Below, piece after piece: positions 58,040 to 64,000 of a stretch of DNA of 64,000 nt. A program made the position numbers and the translations under genes. The stretch is from NCBI GenBank assembly GCA_036924085.1, contig JAVGWX010000014.1:36938056-37002055 (forward strand), given 5' to 3'. How positions within the stretch are numbered: the first letter of the stretch is position 1; each line of letters opens with the position of its first letter. A model generated the notes under the pieces. The model was not told where the DNA came from, made no database searches, and worked only from the letters and a program-made list of their open reading frames with translations. Source of the stretch: Ariolimax columbianus. Lineage: Eukaryota; Mollusca; Gastropoda; Stylommatophora; Arionidae.

Positions 58040-58440
58040 CTTCTTAGTCATTTCTTTATTATTCCATTTATTCTCTGGTACATTGGTTGATCAATCATAT
58101 TTCTGAATTTCATTCCTTGTTGTTGAGCCCTGTTGTCTTTTCAGTCATCCAATGTTTGGGTGTTCGTAATCATTCCTAGTTCTGTACTGGGTGTGGACTT
58201 CATGCCCCCTGTTATGATTATCATTTGCTTGTTTCTGAACTCTAAAGATTATCTCAAAGTGATTTAGTTGCAATTGTCCACGTCGCACTGCCATATTATA
58301 GGACTGGTCGCCCATTTCCATGGTACAGCTTCTGCGCATCTACTCCCCAAGAAGTTCCAGCAAGTTATGTTCATGATGGACATTCGTTGCATTGATCAAA
58401 TATGTGCACAACTAGGCTATCATTACCAAAGCTACACTTC
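58040..58440 (-). mobile_element. Degenerate I-type LINE fragment (RT thumb)
   Basis: Frame-shifted minus-strand reading gives RMSIMNIT-like, GRPVLxYGSATWT, MIIITGGMKSTPxTELGMI and DQPMYQR. These match copy A2 (ERMAIMRKLAG, GRVRPVLEYG, RIITGGMKSTPIVELEKI, DHPMYQR) in the same order. It lacks RNase H and a tail. Confidence 0.65.
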
Positions 58441-58519
58441 CTAGAGGTTCTTTGCATTTAGCAGATGTCGACTCTGCTGTAATCTTTATCCAGGTTTCTA
58501 TCTCTTGTACTGACCAGGA

Positions 58520-58925
58520 CGTCGAGACAGGTTTAGGCACAATATACTGACAAAGACGTCACATAAGGGTCGGGCACAATATTCTGACCAGGTCGTAGCG
58601 TCAGGGTCAAGCACAAAATGCTGATCAGGGCGTTACGTCAGGGTCAGGAACAATATACTGACCAGGACGTCACGTAAGGGTCAGGCACAGTATACTGACC
58701 AGGACGTCACGTGAGGATCAGGCACAGTATACTGACCAGGACGTCACGTAAAAGTCAGGGTCAAGCACTAAATACTGATCAGGACGTCACGTAAGGGTCA
58801 GGCACAATTTAGTGACCAGGACGTCACGTAAGGGTCAGGCACACTATACTGACCAGGGAGTCACGAAAGGGTCAGGCACACAATACTGGCCAGGACGTCG
58901 CGTCAGAGTCCGACAAAATAATCTG
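58520..58925. repeat. ~37-bp minisatellite, ~11 copies
   Basis: Unit CTGACCAGGACGTCACGTAA then GGGTCAGGCACAATATA, with small length changes between copies. Confidence 0.92.
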
Positions 58926-59369
58926 ACAAGACTCTGCAATGTAGCTTTCTCTGGAAACAAGCTGTTTTCAAGACAGTCTGGTTGACGATATGTAGATCGA
59001 CGTGTTCCCTTTAGTAGTGAGCGTCACACAGATGAAGTCAAGCATAGCACAACCGCTTGCGATCCACTTTCATCGGAATGCTCGAGATGGGAGGAAAGTT
59101 ACTACAACCGGCCAGCACTTAACGTGTTGTTTTTCTGGACGCATAAAACAATAACCACACTCATTGTTGCCATTAAACGGCAACAAAAAATCTCTTGGCC
59201 AATTATAATCTATTGTTTTCCATAACAAATAATTGCTAACTGTGACTTGGTACTTGTTTTTTGTTTCATATAAATTGTCTGACCTCTGACGTTTTGGCAG
59301 CTTCGTTCTTTCCAGTTTAGCTCTGGAATAAAAATCTTCTCCAATTTTTTTTTTTCATTGTGTTGTTTT
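58926..59369. other. Unassigned DNA
   Basis: No gene or repeat recognised. Confidence 0.4.
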
Positions 59370-59607
59370 GCGTTCGTCTTATTTTCTCTAATCCCCAAGG
59401 TCGTGTACGTTGCACTGTGGTTTTTATTTTGCGCCTGTCGGCCCAGTGCATCCGACCTCAGCATGGATTTTATGTAAGGGTCTGCTTCCTCCTGCATTTT
59501 CTAAGGATTTGCTTCCCCGGGGTAACGGCCGGTGCTGTGGTGTGGATCAAACCCAGCACCTTCTGATTGTGAGCCGTGCCACTTAACCACTAGGCCACGC
59601 CGTCCCC
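59370..59607 (-). repeat. tRNA-derived SINE family S2, copy 2
   Basis: Collinear with 19519-19756. Minus strand: GGGACGGCGTGGCC head, GGTTTGATCC B-box (one change), core ATGCTGAGGTCGGATGCACT then GGGCCGACAGGCGCAAAATA. An A-rich stretch follows in the flank (T-run at 59347-59355). TSD only suggestive. Confidence 0.8.
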
Positions 59608-59639
59608 CGTTTGTGTTTTAGGGATGCGATCTTCCGTTT

Positions 59640-61060
59640 ATTGCTTATACCTTTCCCTTAAATAAGGGTTTTGCACACCTTTCTATGGCATATGGTTTTA
59701 CACACCTTTCTCTGGTATAGTAATTTGCACACCCCTTTCTGACATTAGAGTTTTGCACACCTTTCTCTAGCATAGTAATTTGCACACCCCTTTCTGACAT
59801 AAGGGTTTTGTACACCTTTCCATAAACGCACTAACAACACCAAAACCCATCACTACTGTACGAAAACTTACCTGGAGGCAGGATATATTTCCAGAGGTGG
59901 TAGAAAATATACCAGGTATTGCAAACAAAAACTGCCAGACTGAAAAAGAAAGGAGAGATACTACCCTAAGCTTCATAACGAAAAGCTACCCAAGCATGGA
60001 CTGGATGCATGCATACACCGACGGTTCTGTAACAAACACAACACAGAACGGAGGGGCAGGAGCATTCCTGAACCTACCAAATGGCAGAAAAATAACACTG
60101 TCATTCGCTACTGGTAAGTACACAAGCAATTTCAGAGCGGAGGCAGAGGCACTGAGGGCGGCAGTGGAAGAAATGGTGACACACAGTGAAAATGAAAGCC
60201 ATATAGTCCTGCTGACAGATGCTCTCGCCGTAGTCACAGCGCTAAAAAGCCAGAAAAACACTGAGCTTAATGACTTAAGAGCAGTACTCTGCAAACTGTG
60301 CCAGCAGTCCGCACCAAAAAGGGTAGTGGTACAATGGGTCCCATCACACTGCAACATCCAAGGCAACGAGGAGGCAGACAGACTGGCAAAAGAAGGTGCA
60401 AGACTACCACAAACAGTTACCAGTATGACGTACGAAGAGTCAAAACGGCTTATCAAAGCCAGATACATGACCAAATGGGAAACCGAACATACTGGTTACA
60501 CCAAAAACGATGCCTATTACCAGTTGAACCGAAGAGAGCAGGTCGTTGTCTTCAGACTTCGCACTGGCCACAATAGACTGAGGTACCACCTATTCAACAA
60601 ATTGAAGATAGGGTGTACCGACGAATGCCCGTGCGGTACTGGTAAAATGACCGCTGAACATCTGCTGCAGAACTGCCCGACATACGAGGATCAGAGAGAG
60701 CAGATGTGGCCATCACCAGTGGAACTGCAAGACAAGCTCTATGGCAGTGGCGACAGCCTCAGGATGACCACCGCTTTTTTCGAAAAAATAATGGTTACTG
60801 TCTGACTGCGTACGCAGAAGAAGAAGTACACCTTTCTCTTGCATAGGATTTTAGACACCATTTTCTGACATAAGGGTTTTACACACCTTTCTCTGGCATA
60901 TGATTTTACACACCCTTTTCTGACATAAGGGTTTTACACACCTTTCTCTGACATAGGATTTTACACACCCGTTTCTGACATAAGGGTTTTACACACCTTT
61001 CTCTGACATAGGTTTTTCCACCCCTTTTCTGACATAAGGGTTTTACACACACTTTTTGCT
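59640..61060. repeat. ~54-bp minisatellite split by a LINE
   Basis: Units of CACACCTTTCTCTGGCATAG and TTTCTGACATAAGGGTTTTA occur at 59640-59820 and resume at 60827-61060. LINE copy A5 lies between. Confidence 0.9.
59821..60826 (+). mobile_element. I-type LINE copy A5: intact RNase H frame
   Basis: TSD TACACCTTTC at 59811-59820 and 60827-60836, inside satellite units. After 5' truncation one frame stays open from the first base to 60805 (327 codons). RNase H has HAYTDGSVTN, RAEAEALRAA, LLTDALAVV and NEEADRLAKEG (all four acidic residues), then the C-X-C-X8-H-X4-C motif. The short 3' UTR has the palindrome CTGCGTACGCAG (60806-60817) and GAAGAAG. No real start codon exists for this truncated frame. 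Nearly identical to A1 and A2. Confidence 0.95.
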
Positions 61061-61764
61061 ACATAACTACGTTGGTTTTTCTAGCATATAGAGGCTCACC
61101 GACGTTTGGCAGATACCCCGTCAGTGTCAGTTGGAGACAGTTGGTGCATGCCTCAGCCTAACTAGTGATCCGACCTCACTGCACCTTTTTGTCAGACTCC
61201 CCAAAAGGACATATAATGTTAACGAAATAAACTCTAGAAGCACTTCCTGTCAAATCTGATCTTCAATCTCTTAAACATGACTTTTTATCTGCCTCTAAAC
61301 TCCAACCTCCTCTCATCGCTGCTGGTGAGAGCTAATCACGAGATTCTATATTTTCAAACTGCGGTGACAATTCGTACCACCTGCCCACTAATACGCCAAA
61401 GCTCAATTTCTGGATTGTACTTTCCTCCTAAAACATCCATATTAACATTTCTTTGAACAGCTCGTTATATAGTAATAGTTCATTTGAAACAGACCCCAAG
61501 TTGACATCCCGTGTTTACTTGTTATCCTCCAGCTAAAACGGCCTGTGACGTGTGATCGTCCCATTGCAAAATGAGTACCGCTAGATCTGGTTTGTTATCT
61601 CCCCTACAATCCTTCTCTACGATCACGAATACAGAACTCCTATCCACAATTGAGACTAGCATTCGTGGATAATACTCAAGTTTTACAAGTAAGCTCCACG
61701 TGATCATCTTTTAGAACAACCGTAATAATTATGCATAATGAAAGGCATAATAAAAAGTTCCACA
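61061..61764. other. Unassigned DNA
   Basis: No gene or repeat recognised before the LINE. Confidence 0.4.
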
Positions 61765-63222
61765 AGGCAAGGTATTCGCTCACGTGCTGTTCTCCCGACT
61801 CAAACCGCTGCTGGTCTCAAAACGTCCCCCACACCAGTCGGGTTTCACGCCAGGTCGATCAACAGGGGATGCCATCCTCGAGCCCTTTCTCATGGCAGAG
61901 TTACACTTCGTATTTACTCGCTCCATCCCTGATCCTTGCGCTGCGTACGTGGACTTCAAGGCGGCATTCGACTCGGTGGACAGATCGGCACTGTGGAAAG
62001 TCATGCAAGGCATCGGAACTCATGATCCGCTTCTGGACTTGATTAAAACGTTGCATACGAATACCGGTGCCAGAATCCGTCTTGGGGGAACTCTATCTGA
62101 AAAACTGCCAACATCTACAGGGCTCAGACAGGGCTGCGTCCTTGCTCCCGAACTCTTCTGTCGGGCTGTCCTGGATCATGGACCGCCTCAGCTCTAAGCA
62201 CCATGGAATCACCATTGACTAAACGTGCATCCCTGACCTCGTCTACGTGGATGACATAGTCCTGCTAAGCCCGGATAGTACAGCGCTGCAACAGTCTCTT
62301 GAGTATCTGGATAGCACAGCACCGCAACGGTCTCTTGAGTATCTGGATAGCACAGCGCCGCAACAGTCTCTTGAGTATCTGGACAGCACAGCGCCGCAAC
62401 AGTCTCTTGAGTATCTGAATAGCAGAGCTCTGCATCAGTCTCTTGAGTATCTGGATAGCAGAGCTCTGCAACAGTCTCTTGAGTATCTGGATAGCACAGC
62501 TCAAAATATGGGACTATCAATCTCATGGGCGAAGACCAAAATTCAGAATCTTGGCTCTGGTACAAGATTCCACGACATATCAGTTCGCAGACACTCAGAA
62601 GAGCGTAAATGAACCTTCATATCGTGGAAGGATAATGTCATTTGACGGATGCAGTAGCACAGAAATGTAAAGACGGATTGGCTCCGCTGCATCGGCGACG
62701 AACGACCTCCTCCGCGTGTGGAACAATAATAGATTATCCATGAGTTCAAAGCTACGTATTTACCAGTTGTGTGTGACTTCAGTGCTAATGTATGGAGCCG
62801 AAACTTGGACTTTGCTGAAAAAGGACATCTCAAGACTCGAGTCCTATCATACGCGCAATCAGCAGCGTATTCTTAGAATTCGTTGGTACGATCTGCACTA
62901 TGACTAACCTCCCAACTGTATCAGAAGTCCTGGATCGTCGTCGCCTTTCCCTGTTTAAGCATATTGTCCGACTGGATCAAGAAGTTCCAGCTCACCATAT
63001 CCTTCTCAAAGCAGTTACAAATCCTAATGGTATCCAACTAGCTAGCTGGAAATCAAGTAGAGGCCGTCCCAGAAACACGTGGCTTCAACAGAAAACAACT
63101 TCCCCCACTGCTATAAACGAGGTCTGGCAGAGCGCCGTTTCGACTGGTCATGGTAGCGTTCGATTGACGCAACCGGTCTCAGATGCCTAGGTAAACATTA
63201 TTATTAATATTATTATCAGGAA
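61765..63222 (+). mobile_element. LINE remnant: RT to C terminus, with internal 36-bp array
   Basis: RT starts at VFAHVLFSRLKPLLVSKRPP and QSGFTPGRSTGDAI. The palm has YVDFKAAFDSVDRSALWK and TGLRQGCVLAPELF (to 62197). After a break, LVYVDDIVLLSPDS gives the catalytic YVDD near 62247. It is followed at once by the tandem 12-residue unit (62270-62510), then AQNMGLSISWAKTKIQ. Thumb and C terminus follow (YGAETWTLLKKDISRLESYH, RRRLSLFKHIVRLDQEVPAH, RGRPRNTWLQQKT), ending PVSDA and an (ATT)n tail at 63198-63222. Frameshifts at ~62197, 62610 and 62900. Confidence 0.87.
62270..62510. repeat. 36-bp in-frame array next to the YVDD motif
   Basis: TCTCTTGAGTATCTGGATAG recurs at 36-bp spacing from 62294 to 62474 (six to seven units). 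Each unit encodes 12 residues (for example SLEYLDSTAPQQ), so the RT frame is kept through the whole array. Confidence 0.96.
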
Positions 63223-63424
63223 CATGGCCAGTTTTGGTCGAAATAGTTGAGATGAAGTTAAACTTTGTCTGAACTTTGGGCTAGCCATTGTTTGTCACTC
63301 ACAATTTGCATTCATTGGCCCCTTGCGATCCATGGTCGGGGTCCCAGTGACCCTGTCACATTTTCACATCGGGACAACTGTCTCAATTCTTTTGTGAGCA
63401 ATCATGTTTACCATCAAATTATCT
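63223..63424. other. Unassigned DNA
   Basis: No feature recognised between the LINE tail and the mariner remnant. Confidence 0.4.
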
Positions 63425-63835
63425 TCAAGGACATTCCAAAAAGAAAACGAACTTTAATTTTTTGTAAAATTTGTTTGTTTTTATTACTAACAGTTTATAC
63501 AAATTTATCTCCATCAAAATAGTTCTCTCCACTGTTGATATAACGTATATACAACGTAATTCCCAATATTTGAATGAGTCATATAACTTCTTCTCTGGGA
63601 CATCATTGTGTCCCATAGCGATGATCTCTTCTATGGTTTGAAATCGGCAACAGTTAAGGGCGGATTTCAATTTTGGTAGCAAAATAAGTATGGAGAGGCC
63701 GAATACGGAAAATGGAGTATTTGGGACAACAGTCGTCTCATTCTATGCCAAAAACTGACGAAGACGCTGTGGGATGTGTGCAGGGGCATTTTCGTGGTGT
63801 GACATCCCGGTTGTCTTTGTCTTTCTTCCTACTAC
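63425..63835 (-). pseudogene. Mariner-type transposase remnant
   Basis: Minus-strand reading gives HHENAPAHIPQRLRQFLA near 63800-63745, where mariner transposases have HxDNAPAH with a catalytic Asp; here it is Glu. After a frame change it continues LLPKLKSALNCCRFQTIEEI (63682 on), matching the LFPKLKSALKG region near the mariner C terminus. The third catalytic Asp region (PYSPDLAP) is not readable. Fragmentary and inactive; no terminal inverted repeats identified. Confidence 0.78.
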
Positions 63836-63965
63836 TTTTCTCAAACTCTACAAAGTAAAACGATCTGCTGACAGGACAAAGGCTTGTCACATTAATCTTT
63901 TTATCGGCTTCCTCATTTGATTATTCCCTCTCCCTAGCTTATCGCAGTCATTGTAACAAATGAAC

Positions 63966-64000
63966 TTCTTTATACTCGTTTAGAAGACTCTGCAGAGTCT
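63966..64000 (-). mobile_element. CR1-like LINE 3' end, cut by the window edge
   Basis: TTATACTCGTTTAGAAGACT then CTGCAGAGTCT is the family 3' hairpin in reverse. The rest of the element, if any, lies beyond base 64000. Confidence 0.7.

Overview
This is a eukaryotic, animal-type genomic window dominated by repeats. Introns with GT/AG borders, several classes of non-LTR retrotransposons (LINEs), tRNA-derived and other SINEs, a mariner remnant and about twenty minisatellites all point to a metazoan. The mix of RNase H-bearing I-type LINEs, LINEs with a C-terminal C2H2 finger, and short SINEs with (GAA)n tails resembles mollusc, perhaps gastropod, genomes. That placement is inference; nothing here identifies a species. 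No prokaryotic operons, rRNA or CRISPR are present.

The only host gene I can support is a two-exon, minus-strand gene for a GT92-family (DUF23) glycosyltransferase. Exon 1 (30551-30885) encodes a type II membrane anchor and stem, and exon 2 (24569-25538) encodes the catalytic domain with a DTDE motif. The two exons join in phase across a 5,012-bp intron to give 434 residues. The intron holds a 60-bp minisatellite, a second minisatellite, an old LINE fragment and a young LINE copy with a perfect target-site duplication (TSD).

Layout. 0-9.7 kb: dispersed repeats (families F and G), a 41-bp satellite split by a CR1-like LINE, a tRNA-like SINE with a hammerhead-like motif beside it, a 41/45-bp satellite and a 34-bp satellite. 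9.9-14.2 kb: a CR1-like LINE carrying two nested insertions, a SINE and a 3-kb LINE with a C2H2 finger, both with TSDs. 14-24 kb: mostly unannotatable, with CA-rich satellites, an I-type LINE copy and SINEs. 24.5-31 kb: the GT92 gene. 31-45 kb: SINEs, RTE-like LINEs, an I-type LINE whose reverse transcriptase has collapsed into a 37-bp minisatellite, and a reverse-strand CR1-like LINE. 45-64 kb: minisatellites, two of them hit by I-type LINE insertions, several LINE remnants containing internal tandem arrays, SINEs, and a mariner remnant.

The most interesting structure is relational. SINE groups of different architecture share a ~45-bp core. SINE and LINE 3' ends match, suggesting LINE-SINE partnerships. 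CR1-like copies share a nested 3' hairpin followed by TTAAG-type repeats. Repeatedly, a short segment inside a dead LINE or SINE has been amplified into a minisatellite. These are sequence observations; activity and partnership are inference.
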